Notes: generated from the letters alone by a model not told the origin. A stretch of DNA of 51,274 nucleotides from UBA5448 sp045536965 (GCA_045536965.1 JAZSON010000023.1:1-51274), one strand, 5' to 3'; numbered from the stretch's first letter, positions 33,878-43,270 are shown. Made by a program: numbers and translations.

Positions 33878-34411
33878 TTGCAAAACCAAACCCTTCGCCG
33901 CGCACTCGCCATGTTGGATCGAGTGACGCCGCTGCAGTATGACTGCGGCAGATTGTGCAATGCCGCCTGTTGCAAAGGAGACGGGGAGATCTGGTTGTTG
34001 CCGGGAGAAGAAACGGTCTATGAAAACCGTCCGGAATTCACCCTGAAACGCTACAAAAACGCTGAAAAATCGGATACTTTTCACGTCATTTGCCGAGAAA
34101 ATTGCTGGTTTTCCCGTGAAATCAGACCCTTTTTCTGTAAAATTTTCCCTCTTTTCCCCCTCGTCAGTGTCGATAAATATCAAAGAATCCGCATAAAACT
34201 CATCCTCGATCCTCGCGCCCGCTCCCTCTGTCCCCTATTCGACAGAAGCGACTTGATTACACCTCGTTTTCGTCGCAAACTGCGCTTGGCGGTCAGATTG
34301 CTCTGCCGAGATGAAAAAATATTGGCATTTTTCATTGAATCAGGAGAGTTTTTAATGGAAATGGAGGCATTTCGCCGCCGTTTTATACATAAGGATGGTA
34401 AAGCATTATGA
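33878..34411 (+). CDS. Cysteine-cluster protein (YkgJ-like)
   Basis: A 177-residue protein with a Cys-rich core: YDCGRLCNAACCKGD (about residues 23-37), ICRENCWFSREIRPFFCK (about 70-90) and SLCPL (about 118). The spacing resembles YkgJ-type zinc/iron cluster proteins (PF03692), whose function is not known. The start is a TTG at 33878 with AAGGAGG eight bases upstream; no ATG is well placed. Two basic helices form the C-terminus. It lies between obgE and comM and overlaps comM by four bases. Confidence 0.7.
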   Translation: MQNQTLRRALAMLDRVTPLQYDCGRLCNAACCKGDGEIWLLPGEETVYENRPEFTLKRYKNAEKSDTFHVICRENCWFSREIRPFFCKIFPLFPLVSVDKYQRIRIKLILDPRARSLCPLFDRSDLITPRFRRKLRLAVRLLCRDEKILAFFIESGEFLMEMEAFRRRFIHKDGKAL

Positions 34412-35940
34412 TGTCAAAGGTGTTTACCGCAGGACTTTGGGGGTTGGACGGCTTTCCCGTCACAGTAGAATGTTTCTCCGACCGCGGTTTACCGAATATC
34501 GAAATCATCGGCCTGCCTGATGCCTCGGTAAAAGAGGCAATCGGGCGGGTCAGTGCTGTTTGTAGAAATAACGGATTGCAGTTTGTTAAAGGAAGGACCA
34601 CTGTCAGTTTAGCTCCCGCCGATATGAAAAAAGCGGGCGCTTCATACGATTTGGCAATACTCACCTCGTTGCTCAAACAAAATATTTTGTCGGAAATCCC
34701 ACTGGATGACAAGTGTTTTATCGGTGAACTTTCCCTTTCGGGTGAATTACGCCCTTGTAAAGGAATTTTATCCATGTGTATCGCTGCGAGAGACAACGGT
34801 AAAAAAGAAGTTTTCGTTCCGTTACTCAACGCCGATGAAGCTGCGCTTGTAGATAACATTACCGTTTACGGTATCCCGCATATCCGTGATATGGTGCGCC
34901 ATCTTTTAAACGAAACACTCCTCACACCCACCTCTTTCAATCGCTCCGAACATCCTATCCGTCCGACGGTTGAGGTGGATTTTGCGGATGTCAAAGGACA
35001 GGAATTTGCAAAACGCGCCATTGAAATCGCCGCCGCAGGCGGACATAACATGCTGTTGATCGGCCCTCCCGGCTCGGGAAAAAGTATGCTTGCCAAAGCC
35101 ATTCCGGGCATTTTACCCCCCATGGAATTTGCAGAGATGCTCGAAACCACCAAGATCCATTCCATCGCAGGTACATTGGCAGGAAACAGCAACATCTTAA
35201 TCAGCGCGCGTCCTTTCAGGGCGCCTCACCATACCATGTCGGCCGTCGGCCTTTCGGGCGGCGGATCGATTCCCGCGCCCGGCGAACTCTCTTTATCGCA
35301 CAACGGCGTTCTTTTCTTAGATGAACTGCCCGAATACGAGAAAAAATCTCTGGAAGTTCTGCGCCAACCGCTTGAAGATCGGCGCATTACCATTACCCGT
35401 GCCAGTGGGAAAGTTACCTTTCCCTCCCATTTTATGCTGGTCTGCGCCATGAACCCTTGTCCTTGTGGCTATTACGGTTCAGAACAACGAAACTGCACCT
35501 GCACCCATCAAGCCATGGAGCGGTATATCGGAAAAATATCCGGCCCGCTTCTTGACCGCATTGATATGCATATTGAGGTTCCCGCTGTTTCTTTTGGTGA
35601 GCTTACATCAAAAATCAAAGCAGAATCCTCCGAAACGGTACGCGCTCGCGTAAGCGCCGCCAGACAGCGCGCCATCCATCGTTACCGCGACATCGGCGTT
35701 ACCTCCAACGGTGCGCTTTCGGGACAACAAACCAAAGAATTTTGTATTTACGATGAGGATGCCGCCTCCCTGCTCGCGGCCGCCTTTCAACGCATGCACC
35801 TATCCGCCCGCGGCTACGACCGCATTCTTCGAGTCGCCCGCACCATCGCCGATCTTGCCGATTCGGACATCATCACAGGTGATCATGTTTTGGAAGCGGT
35901 GCAGTTGCGATGTCTGGACAGAAAGTATTTCGGCGAATAA
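34408..35940 (+). CDS. comM: YifB/ComM-family AAA+ ATPase
   Basis: Mg-chelatase-like AAA+ protein; ComM in Gram-negatives is a branch-migration helicase used in natural transformation, and its role in Clostridia is less clear. The 510 residues have an N-terminal Lon-protease-like fold (about 1-170: DGFPVTVECFSDRGLPNIEIIGLPDASVKEA split by normal spacing), Walker A GPPGSGKSML (about 218), Walker B FLDELPE, and a Cys cluster NPCPCGYYG...NCTCT. It starts inside the stop of the Cys-cluster gene (ATGA). Confidence 0.93.
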   Translation: MMSKVFTAGLWGLDGFPVTVECFSDRGLPNIEIIGLPDASVKEAIGRVSAVCRNNGLQFVKGRTTVSLAPADMKKAGASYDLAILTSLLKQNILSEIPLDDKCFIGELSLSGELRPCKGILSMCIAARDNGKKEVFVPLLNADEAALVDNITVYGIPHIRDMVRHLLNETLLTPTSFNRSEHPIRPTVEVDFADVKGQEFAKRAIEIAAAGGHNMLLIGPPGSGKSMLAKAIPGILPPMEFAEMLETTKIHSIAGTLAGNSNILISARPFRAPHHTMSAVGLSGGGSIPAPGELSLSHNGVLFLDELPEYEKKSLEVLRQPLEDRRITITRASGKVTFPSHFMLVCAMNPCPCGYYGSEQRNCTCTHQAMERYIGKISGPLLDRIDMHIEVPAVSFGELTSKIKAESSETVRARVSAARQRAIHRYRDIGVTSNGALSGQQTKEFCIYDEDAASLLAAAFQRMHLSARGYDRILRVARTIADLADSDIITGDHVLEAVQLRCLDRKYFGE

Positions 35941-36203
35941 AAAGATTGTTACATAATGCGACGTATTTTGCAACATAATACTCTTTTATGGGAGAAATAA
36001 ATGTTTTTTATCGCACTTTGTAACATGCACTGTGGAAAACTTGGTGGATATTGTGGATGATTACGCCATCTTTCATTTTCTTGTTTTGCGCAGTTCACAT
36101 ATTATTGCAAAATTTCGCAATAAAGTTATGTTAATAAAAAAGTAATTTCGTTTTCGACGGCGTATAACATATTTAGTAATATTTAGGGAACGGGAGGGAG
36201 AGC
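35941..36203. other. Intergenic region upstream of dnaG with repeats and DnaA-box-like sites
   Basis: This AT-rich gap holds three similar sites: TTGTTACATAATGC (35946), TTGCAACATAATAC (35968) and TTGTAACATGCAC (36018). Two sites lie one mismatch from the DnaA box on the reverse strand: TGTGGAAAA (36031-36039) and TGTGGATGA (36052-36060). A weak promoter-like pair is TTGCAA (36105) and TATGTT (36127). No gene is visible. It may be a control region for dnaG-sigA. Confidence 0.4.
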
Positions 36204-37997
36204 ATGGCCATCAATGACAGTTTTATACAAGAACTGAAAGCGCGTATTCGTTTGGATGATTATGTCGGTCAATATGTGTCATTAAAGCGAGCCGGCTCCA
36301 ACCTAACGGGTTGCTGTCCTTTCCACAGCGAACGCACCCCCTCTTTCACTGTTTTTAACCGTTCTGACAACGAGCATTTTTACTGTTTCGGTTGCGGTGC
36401 AGGCGGTGATCTCATTACATTTGTAATGAAAATGGAAAACCTCACCTACATACAAGCGGTGGAAAAACTGGCAGGCATTGCGGGATTGCGTATGCCCGTC
36501 GATGCAATGGGGCGGAACGAAAACAAGATCGACCGCACCCGTTTATACGAAATGAACACCTCTGCCGCCCGATTCTTCCGCGACACCCTTTTTTCACAAA
36601 ACGGTGCTGCCGCGCTTGAATACATGACAAAGCGCGGTTTCAATCATCTCACCATCAAACATTTCGGCATCGGTTATGCCGACAACAGTTGGGATTCCCT
36701 CGCAAAGCATCTTACCAACGAGGGTTATACCCCTGAAGAAATGAAAACCAACTTTTTGGCAGGACAAGCCAAAAACGGTCGCCTTTTTGATTATTACCGC
36801 AACCGCGTCATGTTCCCCATTTTCGACACGGCGGGAAAAGTGGTCGGGTTTTCAGGACGTTTTTTAGGCACTGCCGATGAAAACAACCGCAAATATTTTA
36901 ACACATCCGACACACCGCTTTATAAAAAAAGCCAGAATTTATATGCACTGAACTTTGCAAAAAATGCAGGTACGGGCTATTTGATCCTCTGCGAAGGATG
37001 CCCCGATGCCGTCGCACTGCATCAAGCGGGATTTACCTCCGCCGTAGCAACCCTCGGCACCTCCATCACATCGGAACACGCCCGCATGATCGCACGAAAC
37101 CAATACGCCAAAACGGTTTACACCTGTTACGATTCGGACAAAGCGGGACAGGAAGCCACAAAAAAAGCCATTGCCAAGCTTGGTGAAGTGGGTGTACCCG
37201 TTAAGGTTATCCGCATCAAGGACGCCAAAGATCCCGATGAATATATCCAAAAATTCGGAAAAGGCAGTTTTGAAAAACTCCTTGCCGATGCCGCGGGACA
37301 TATTGAATTTGCCTTTGCTGCCATACGGCAAAAATACAATACGGATTTTCCCGAAGAGCGGCTTCGCTTCGCGCAAGAGGTATGCGCCATGCTCTCCACT
37401 CTTTCCTCCGATTTGGAGCGGGATGTTTATCTGCAAAAGCTTGCCGATGAAACGGGCATCCGCTATGAGATACTCCGAGCGCAAGTACATAAAAATGTAC
37501 GCCGCGCCGTAAACAACGCGAAAAACGAGCGAACGCAAGAGGATATGCGAAAATCGGCAGGATACAGCGACCGCGTCAATCCTGACCGTCTCAAATATCC
37601 ATCGGCCGCCAAAGAAGAATCTCTTTTGGGACTTTTACTTTTACGCCCCGAGTATTTATTACAACCAACCATCCGCACACGGCTTGCAGCCGATGTTTTT
37701 CGCTGTGAATTCCATAAAAAACTCATCAGCGCTTTACTGGAAATCACCGCCGAGCAATCCACTCCCGAACTCACCTCTCTTTCGTCCTATTTTACCCCCG
37801 AAGAAATGGGGAAAACAGTCGGATATAAGGTGCGAAGAGAAATGCTTCTCGACCAGGGAGAATCGGTCGTGCTTTCTTTGCTGGATGAATTGGAATCCAT
37901 CCCAAAGGAAATCACGAATGACAACTCCCCCGCCTCCATGCTCGCCGCCATTGAATTGTTAAAAAAACAAAAGGTAGGAAATAAAGATGAAGAATGA
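36204..37997 (+). CDS. dnaG: DNA primase
   Basis: Primase that lays RNA primers at the replication fork. The 597 residues have the CHC2 zinc finger (CCPFHSERTPSF...HFYCFGCG, about 38-66), the N-terminal catalytic part (FSGRFLG, KYFNTSDTPLYKKSQNLY), the Toprim domain (EGCPDAVALHQAGF, about 263; YDSDKAGQEA) and a C-terminal DnaB-binding helical region. The usual EGYMD of Toprim is EGCPD here, with Glu and Asp kept. The start has GGGAGGGAG upstream. It overlaps sigA by 11 bases; rpsU is not present. Confidence 0.97.
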   Translation: MAINDSFIQELKARIRLDDYVGQYVSLKRAGSNLTGCCPFHSERTPSFTVFNRSDNEHFYCFGCGAGGDLITFVMKMENLTYIQAVEKLAGIAGLRMPVDAMGRNENKIDRTRLYEMNTSAARFFRDTLFSQNGAAALEYMTKRGFNHLTIKHFGIGYADNSWDSLAKHLTNEGYTPEEMKTNFLAGQAKNGRLFDYYRNRVMFPIFDTAGKVVGFSGRFLGTADENNRKYFNTSDTPLYKKSQNLYALNFAKNAGTGYLILCEGCPDAVALHQAGFTSAVATLGTSITSEHARMIARNQYAKTVYTCYDSDKAGQEATKKAIAKLGEVGVPVKVIRIKDAKDPDEYIQKFGKGSFEKLLADAAGHIEFAFAAIRQKYNTDFPEERLRFAQEVCAMLSTLSSDLERDVYLQKLADETGIRYEILRAQVHKNVRRAVNNAKNERTQEDMRKSAGYSDRVNPDRLKYPSAAKEESLLGLLLLRPEYLLQPTIRTRLAADVFRCEFHKKLISALLEITAEQSTPELTSLSSYFTPEEMGKTVGYKVRREMLLDQGESVVLSLLDELESIPKEITNDNSPASMLAAIELLKKQKVGNKDEE

Positions 37998-39213
37998 CAA
38001 AAAAAGTTTAACCGAACAGGCCATTTTGGAAGCCCAAGCCGATGAACTTCTCTCCCGTGTCAGCGAAGACAGAGAACAAAACGCCGAGAATGAAAACAAT
38101 GCTGACAAAGAGGCTGACGGCGAAACCGCAAAGAAAAATAACATCAACGATTTAATCGAACGCGGAAAAACAAAGGGCACCCTTTCAAACAACGAAATCA
38201 TGAAGGTGATCGAAGAGGTTGAATACGATGTCGACCAAATCGAAAAGCTTTATGAAACACTGGAAAACATGGGTGTTGAAGTAACGGGCTATCTGGATGT
38301 TCCCGACATCGGTGATATTGAAAACGAAGTGGAAAGCTACGAAACTCCCGAGGAAATGGAGCGTATGCTTGCTTCGGAAGGTCTCGCCATCGAAGACCAC
38401 GTTCGCATGTATTTAAAGGAGATCGGTAAAGTCCCCTTGCTCGATCCCGAGCGCGAGATCGAGCTTGCCTCCCGCATGGCAACGGGAGATGAAGATGCCA
38501 AAATGGAATTGGTGGAAGCCAACCTGCGTTTGGTGGTCTCCATTGCCAAGCGTTACATGGGCAGAGGCATGTTCTTCTTGGATCTGATTCAAGAAGGAAA
38601 TCTCGGTTTGATGAAAGCAGTTGAAAAATTTGATTATACCAAGGGATATAAGTTCTCTACCTATGCAACTTGGTGGATTCGTCAAGCCATCACCCGCGCC
38701 ATTGCCGATCAAGCGCGTACCATCCGTATCCCCGTTCATATGGTTGAAACCATCAACAAAGTTTTGAGAGTTTCCCGCCAGCTTTTGCAAGAATTGGGTC
38801 ACGAAGCCAGCGCCGAAGAAATCGCCAACCACATGAATATGCCCGTGGAGAAGGTGCGCGAAATTTTAAAAATTGCACAAGAACCCGTTTCGCTCGAAAC
38901 GCCGATCGGTGAAGAGGAAGACAGCCATTTGGGTGACTTTATTCCCGACGACGATGCGCCCGCTCCCGCCGAAGCGGCCAGCCAAACCCTTTTGCGCGAA
39001 CAGCTTGAAGAGGTTCTCCACACCTTGACTCCCCGCGAAGAGCAGGTGCTCAAGCTCCGTTTCGGACTCGAAGACGGCCGCAGCCGTACACTGGAAGAAG
39101 TTGGCAAGGTTTTTGACATTACCCGAGAAAGAATTCGTCAAATTGAAGCCAAAGCGCTCCGCAAACTCCGCCATCCCGGCCGCAGCAAGAAGCTCAAAGA
39201 CTATCTTGATTGA
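37987..39213 (+). CDS. sigA: RNA polymerase primary sigma factor
   Basis: Housekeeping sigma-70 (RpoD/SigA), 408 residues. Region 1.1-like acidic N-terminus, region 1.2 (DHVRMYLKEIGKVPLLDPEREIELA split over about 138-166), region 2 (NLRLVVSIAKRYMGRGMFF, then FSTYATWWIRQAITRAIADQ), region 3 and region 4.2 with RTLEEVGKVFDITRERIRQIEAKALRKL at the C-terminus. It follows dnaG in the classical macromolecular-synthesis order. The promoters in this window match its consensus. Confidence 0.98.
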   Translation: MKNDKKSLTEQAILEAQADELLSRVSEDREQNAENENNADKEADGETAKKNNINDLIERGKTKGTLSNNEIMKVIEEVEYDVDQIEKLYETLENMGVEVTGYLDVPDIGDIENEVESYETPEEMERMLASEGLAIEDHVRMYLKEIGKVPLLDPEREIELASRMATGDEDAKMELVEANLRLVVSIAKRYMGRGMFFLDLIQEGNLGLMKAVEKFDYTKGYKFSTYATWWIRQAITRAIADQARTIRIPVHMVETINKVLRVSRQLLQELGHEASAEEIANHMNMPVEKVREILKIAQEPVSLETPIGEEEDSHLGDFIPDDDAPAPAEAASQTLLREQLEEVLHTLTPREEQVLKLRFGLEDGRSRTLEEVGKVFDITRERIRQIEAKALRKLRHPGRSKKLKDYLD

Positions 39214-39286
39214 TATTTCGGCACAAATCACAAAAAAACGTTAGGAATTTAGGCGTTTTTACACATCGACAATTTACGCGTACACC

Positions 39287-39315
39287 TTGACAGAATCGTG
39301 TTTCTCATGTAGAAT
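39287..39315 (+). promoter_or_regulatory. SigA promoter of the solute-binding lipoprotein
   Basis: TTGACA (39287-39292), 17 bases, TAGAAT (39310-39315), about 65 bases before the start. Confidence 0.8.
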
Positions 39316-39378
39316 ATAGTGTAGGTATTCAGTATAATAAACTCTACCAACAGTTTAACTTTCTAGGAGGATTCCTTC

Positions 39379-41259
39379 ATGTTCAAACGTATATTCGCAC
39401 TCTTGCTCATGCTTGCCTTGCTGGCGCCGACACTTGTCTCGTGCGGCGACTCGGAGGACGATGAAGACACACTGGAAACCAGTGAAAGCCGCGAGAGTAT
39501 CTATGCAACATTTTACGGTATTTTAGACGAGCTGGACTCGGAAGATGCCGAGCAGAAAAAGAAAGCGGAAGAAATCAAAACAACGATTCAAGACGCGATC
39601 AATCTCAAAATGCAAAACGCATACAAAACCACTTTGGTGTTCTCTTGGTTCTCGGCCGAAGAGTATGAGGCCGCCATCGATACGGTTTATGCCCAGTTTG
39701 AAGCAGAAGCACTTGCCAAACTGTACATGACCACTTATACCAAAGCATACGACTCCTTCAAGAAGGATGCAGAAGCCCTTCTTTCCTCTGCCGCTCTCCG
39801 AGAAAAGGAGCAGCTTGAACGTCAAGCGCAACGCGAAGCCGAAAAGAAAGCCGCCGAGGAAGAACAGGCAAGACTGGATCGCATCGAAAGCGGCGAGGAA
39901 GAACCCCCCGAACCCATCCAAGGCGCCACCCTTGACATCCTCTACGTGAACGGTTACGAACAGTATATCCGTTTCATCGACAAAGGTTATCTGATTTCCT
40001 TGGATGACTACATTAAACTGGATCACAAGAAAATCACCGACTACATTCATCCCAGTCTGCTGGCCGCCGCCAAAGTAAACAACAAAATTTACGGCATTCC
40101 CGTCAACCTGGATGTGGGCGCCACCTCTTATATGTTGTTTAACAAAACGGTTACCGAAGCACTTGGATTGACCGAAGCGGTCAACAATGTCAAAGAATTG
40201 GCTGATTGTGATTCCATCCTTTCCCAAGTACATATTCAAAAGCAGGATGCTGTTCTCCGTCAGGATTACCCGATCCTCGCAAACCTTGTAACCATGCGCG
40301 GTTCTGTCGGCTTGACCGGATTTGACTTCCTCGGCGATGTTGCAGGTTTCCCCATTGCCATCGAAAACAGCGATTTTGATTACTTTGCTTCGGAAAATGT
40401 TTCCAATCCCTACCTGAATGATAAAGTGGTTGCGCACTTTGCCAGAATGGCCAAATACCGCGAAAAAGGTTATTTTGCAGGCGATGCAAGCAACCCCGCG
40501 TTCTTCTCCATCGAACAACTGACCGCCTCTGAACTTGCCGCTATCCGCGAAAAGGGCGATTATATCATCGCTGAACTCCCCTACAGTTATTCGAAAGCTA
40601 ACAATTCCAATACTCTTTCGGGCTTCTTCTCTATCAGCTCCAAGAGCAAATACGCAGCCCGTGCCATGGAAGTCATCTCCACCTTCTTCTTGAGCGAAGA
40701 ATTGGTTGATACCTATTATTACGGTGTAGAAGGCGAAGACGGCACTTATCTCCGTCACGACAACGGCACAGTGACTGTTCTTAACAAACTTTGGCCCACC
40801 GCTCTTAATCGTATCGGCAACACCTTCCTTCTCACCCCCACCGATGAGCAGTCTCTTGACTACAAGCAGGATGCCATTTACAACCGTCAAAACTGCAAAT
40901 CCAGTGCTTTCTTAGGTTTCAACATCGCTTACACCCCGGAACAGCAAGAAAAACTCGATACCTTTGCAAGCATTGCCGCACCTTATTATCAAGCATTCAT
41001 CGAAGGCGATTCCAATTATGTTAAAAACCTTGAAAAGTTGAATACCGAACTGGAAGAAGCCGGACTTTCCGAATTCATCAAAGATGTGGTTGCCCCTGCT
41101 TTCGAACCTGTTGCAAACAAATTGATTGCCGCTGCAAATGCACAAAAACTGGCAGATCAGCAAGCAGCCGAAGAAGAGCAGAACAAACCTGTCGAAGATG
41201 AAAACGACGACACCGCAGTCGAAGAATCCGACGATGAAGCGGTCAATGAAGAAAACTAA
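39379..41259 (+). CDS. Solute-binding-protein-like lipoprotein with helical insertion
   Basis: A 626-residue lipoprotein (lipobox TLVSC, about residue 22). After an acidic linker comes a helical stretch (about 50-105), then a Lys/Glu/Arg-rich coiled coil (about 130-175), then the body of an ABC extracellular solute-binding protein: DILYVNGYEQYIRFIDKGYLISLDDYI, IYGIPVNLDVGATSYMLFNK, and a C-terminal lobe ending with SEFIKDVV. The tail is very acidic (EEEQNKPVEDENDDT...). No ABC permease or ATPase gene is near, so it is an orphan. The ligand is unknown; sugars are typical of this clade. The ribosome-binding site is AGGAGG. Confidence 0.8.
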   Translation: MFKRIFALLLMLALLAPTLVSCGDSEDDEDTLETSESRESIYATFYGILDELDSEDAEQKKKAEEIKTTIQDAINLKMQNAYKTTLVFSWFSAEEYEAAIDTVYAQFEAEALAKLYMTTYTKAYDSFKKDAEALLSSAALREKEQLERQAQREAEKKAAEEEQARLDRIESGEEEPPEPIQGATLDILYVNGYEQYIRFIDKGYLISLDDYIKLDHKKITDYIHPSLLAAAKVNNKIYGIPVNLDVGATSYMLFNKTVTEALGLTEAVNNVKELADCDSILSQVHIQKQDAVLRQDYPILANLVTMRGSVGLTGFDFLGDVAGFPIAIENSDFDYFASENVSNPYLNDKVVAHFARMAKYREKGYFAGDASNPAFFSIEQLTASELAAIREKGDYIIAELPYSYSKANNSNTLSGFFSISSKSKYAARAMEVISTFFLSEELVDTYYYGVEGEDGTYLRHDNGTVTVLNKLWPTALNRIGNTFLLTPTDEQSLDYKQDAIYNRQNCKSSAFLGFNIAYTPEQQEKLDTFASIAAPYYQAFIEGDSNYVKNLEKLNTELEEAGLSEFIKDVVAPAFEPVANKLIAAANAQKLADQQAAEEEQNKPVEDENDDTAVEESDDEAVNEEN

Positions 41260-41285
41260 CTTCCAAACTATAACAAAACAGGCGT

Positions 41286-41314
41286 GAGTCCCCCTAAGGG
41301 ACTCCGTCTTTTTT
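41286..41314 (+). terminator. Terminator after the solute-binding lipoprotein
   Basis: GAGTCCC (41286-41292) pairs with GGGACTC (41298-41304), followed by CGTCTTTTTT. Confidence 0.8.
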
Positions 41315-41337
41315 GAAAGACAAAATGGGGCAGTGAC

Positions 41338-42822
41338 ATGAAAATCGGTTTTGATAATGAGAAATATGTACGGATGCAAACCGAACATATTTTAGAAACA
41401 ATAAAAAGCAACGGAAACAAGCTATATTTGGAATTCGGCGGCAAACTTTTTGATGATCTGCACGCTTCCCGTGTTCTTCCCGGTTTCGCCCCCGATGCCA
41501 AAGTTCGTATTCTCCAACAATTAAAGGATACCACCGAAATCATTTTTGTTATCAACGCCGGTGATATTGAACGCAAAAAAATGCGCGCTGATTTCGGTAT
41601 TTCCTATGAGATGGATGTCCTTCGTCTGATCGATAAATTGCGCGGCATTGGCATTTACGTCAGTTCCATTGTCATCGCCCGTTACAACGGTCAGCCCTCG
41701 GCCGATATTTTTAAAAAGAAGCTTGAATTCCGCGGTGAAAAGGTGTATATTCACAACACCATCAAGGGATATCCCAATGATGTCGATACCATTGTTAGCG
41801 AAAAAGGCTATGGCGCGAATCCTTACATCGAAACCACCCGTCCTTTGGTCGTTGTAACCGCACCGGGACCGGGAAGCGGAAAGCTTGCCACATGTCTTTC
41901 CCAGCTTTATCATGAACACCGCCGCAACATTCGCGCGGGATATGCAAAGTTTGAGACCTTTCCCATTTGGAATCTCCCCCTCAAGCATCCCGTCAATCTC
42001 GCCTATGAAGCAGCAACCGCTGACCTGCGCGATGTGAACATGATAGACCCCTACCATTTGGAAGCGTATGGTGTTACCACCGTCAACTACAACCGCGATA
42101 TAGAAGCCTTCCCCGTTTTAAAGACCATTCTCCAACGCATCACCGGTAGCGAACACGCCTACCGCTCCCCCACTGATATGGGTGTCAACATGGCGGGTTA
42201 CGGCATCTCCGACCAAGATGTTTGCAAAGATGCCGCCAAACAAGAAATTGTCCGCCGTTATTATAAAATGTGGTGTGATTACAAAAACGGTTTGGTTGAC
42301 ATCGAAGCTCCACAAAAAGTGGAGATGCTCATGAAAGAATTGGACATTGACGTATCTATCCGACCTGTGGTTGATGCCGCTTGCAAAAAAACTGCCGAAA
42401 AAGGCGTACACGCCATGGCCATCCAAATGCCCGACGGAAAGATCATTACCGGTCGTACCATCGAAGTTTTGGGAGCTCCCGCCTCGGCTGTTATCAATGC
42501 TTTAAAATATTTAGCAGGAATCAATGACGATTTACTTCTCATCGCTCCCGCTGTTTTAAAACCGATCCTCGACTTAAAGCACGATGCCTTTGGCAGCACG
42601 AAACAGAAATTGAATTTGGAAGAAGCGCTCATCTCTCTTTCGATTTGCGCCGTCACCAACCCGATTGCCGAAAAAGCCATGCAACAGCTTGGCAAGCTCA
42701 AGGGTTTGGAAGCGCATTATACCAAGATGGCCAATGCTCACGATGAAGAAATCTGCCGTAAGTTAGGCATCAACCTCACCTGCGAGCCGAAGTTTTCTAC
42801 CAAATCTCTTTATTCCGAATAA
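41338..42822 (+). CDS. DUF1846 domain protein
   Basis: A 494-residue cytosolic protein matching DUF1846 (PF08903) end to end: MKIGFDNEKYVRMQTEHILE, LYLEFGGKLFDDLHASRVLPGF, VTAPGPGSGKLATCLSQLYHEH and TDMGVNMAGYGI. The GPGSGK segment is P-loop-like. Structures exist for the family, but no agreed function. It stands alone between two terminators. Confidence 0.92.
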   Translation: MKIGFDNEKYVRMQTEHILETIKSNGNKLYLEFGGKLFDDLHASRVLPGFAPDAKVRILQQLKDTTEIIFVINAGDIERKKMRADFGISYEMDVLRLIDKLRGIGIYVSSIVIARYNGQPSADIFKKKLEFRGEKVYIHNTIKGYPNDVDTIVSEKGYGANPYIETTRPLVVVTAPGPGSGKLATCLSQLYHEHRRNIRAGYAKFETFPIWNLPLKHPVNLAYEAATADLRDVNMIDPYHLEAYGVTTVNYNRDIEAFPVLKTILQRITGSEHAYRSPTDMGVNMAGYGISDQDVCKDAAKQEIVRRYYKMWCDYKNGLVDIEAPQKVEMLMKELDIDVSIRPVVDAACKKTAEKGVHAMAIQMPDGKIITGRTIEVLGAPASAVINALKYLAGINDDLLLIAPAVLKPILDLKHDAFGSTKQKLNLEEALISLSICAVTNPIAEKAMQQLGKLKGLEAHYTKMANAHDEEICRKLGINLTCEPKFSTKSLYSE

Positions 42823-42826
42823 ATAT

Positions 42827-42859
42827 AAAACAACCGAGAAGCATGTTCTCGGTTGTTTT
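42827..42859. terminator. Terminator after the DUF1846 gene
   Basis: AAAACAACCGAGAA (42827-42840) pairs with TTCTCGGTTGTTTT (42846-42859) around a five-base loop. The ribosome-binding site of the GtrA-like gene starts three bases further. Confidence 0.85.
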
Positions 42860-42876
42860 CAAAAGGAGATATTACA

Positions 42877-43266
42877 ATGAATTCATTTATGCAAATAGCT
42901 AAATTTACCTTGTTTTCTGTATCTGCGGGTGTCATTCAGGTAGGCTCTTTTACCGTACTTTATGAACTATGCCATCTTTATTATTGGCCATCCTATTTGA
43001 TTTCACTCATTCTCTCGGTGCTCTGGAACTTCACCTTTAACCGCCGCTTCACCTTCAAATCTGCCACCAACGTTCCGATTGCCATGACCAAAGTATTCGC
43101 TTTTTATTTAGTATTCACCCCTCTTTCCACTTGGCTTGGAAATGTTGCGGTAAATGCCGCGATCAACGAATACATCGTTTTGGGTCTTACGCTTCTCTCT
43201 AACTTGATTTTGGAATTTTTATATTGTAAGTTCTTTGTCTATCGCAATCAAGAAAATACCCTTTGA
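42877..43266 (+). CDS. GtrA-like membrane protein
   Basis: A 129-residue protein with four transmembrane helices fitting the GtrA/DPMS-like family, thought to help move lipid-linked sugars across the membrane. WNFTFNRRFTF after helix 2 is the family signature. The start has AAAGGAGA upstream. The gene begins only 18 bases after a terminator hairpin, with no room for a promoter, so expression would need read-through. No glycosyltransferase is adjacent. Confidence 0.85.
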   Translation: MNSFMQIAKFTLFSVSAGVIQVGSFTVLYELCHLYYWPSYLISLILSVLWNFTFNRRFTFKSATNVPIAMTKVFAFYLVFTPLSTWLGNVAVNAAINEYIVLGLTLLSNLILEFLYCKFFVYRNQENTL

Positions 43267-43270
43267 ACCT

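Noticed and set aside
36031..36060. Replication origin suggested by the DnaA-box-like sites
   Set aside because: Only two imperfect boxes are present and no dnaA, dnaN or AT-rich unwinding array is nearby; kept only as a possible regulatory feature.
39523..40890. A 455-codon open frame antisense to the solute-binding lipoprotein
   Set aside because: Shadow frame; the plus frame has promoter, ribosome-binding site and lipobox.
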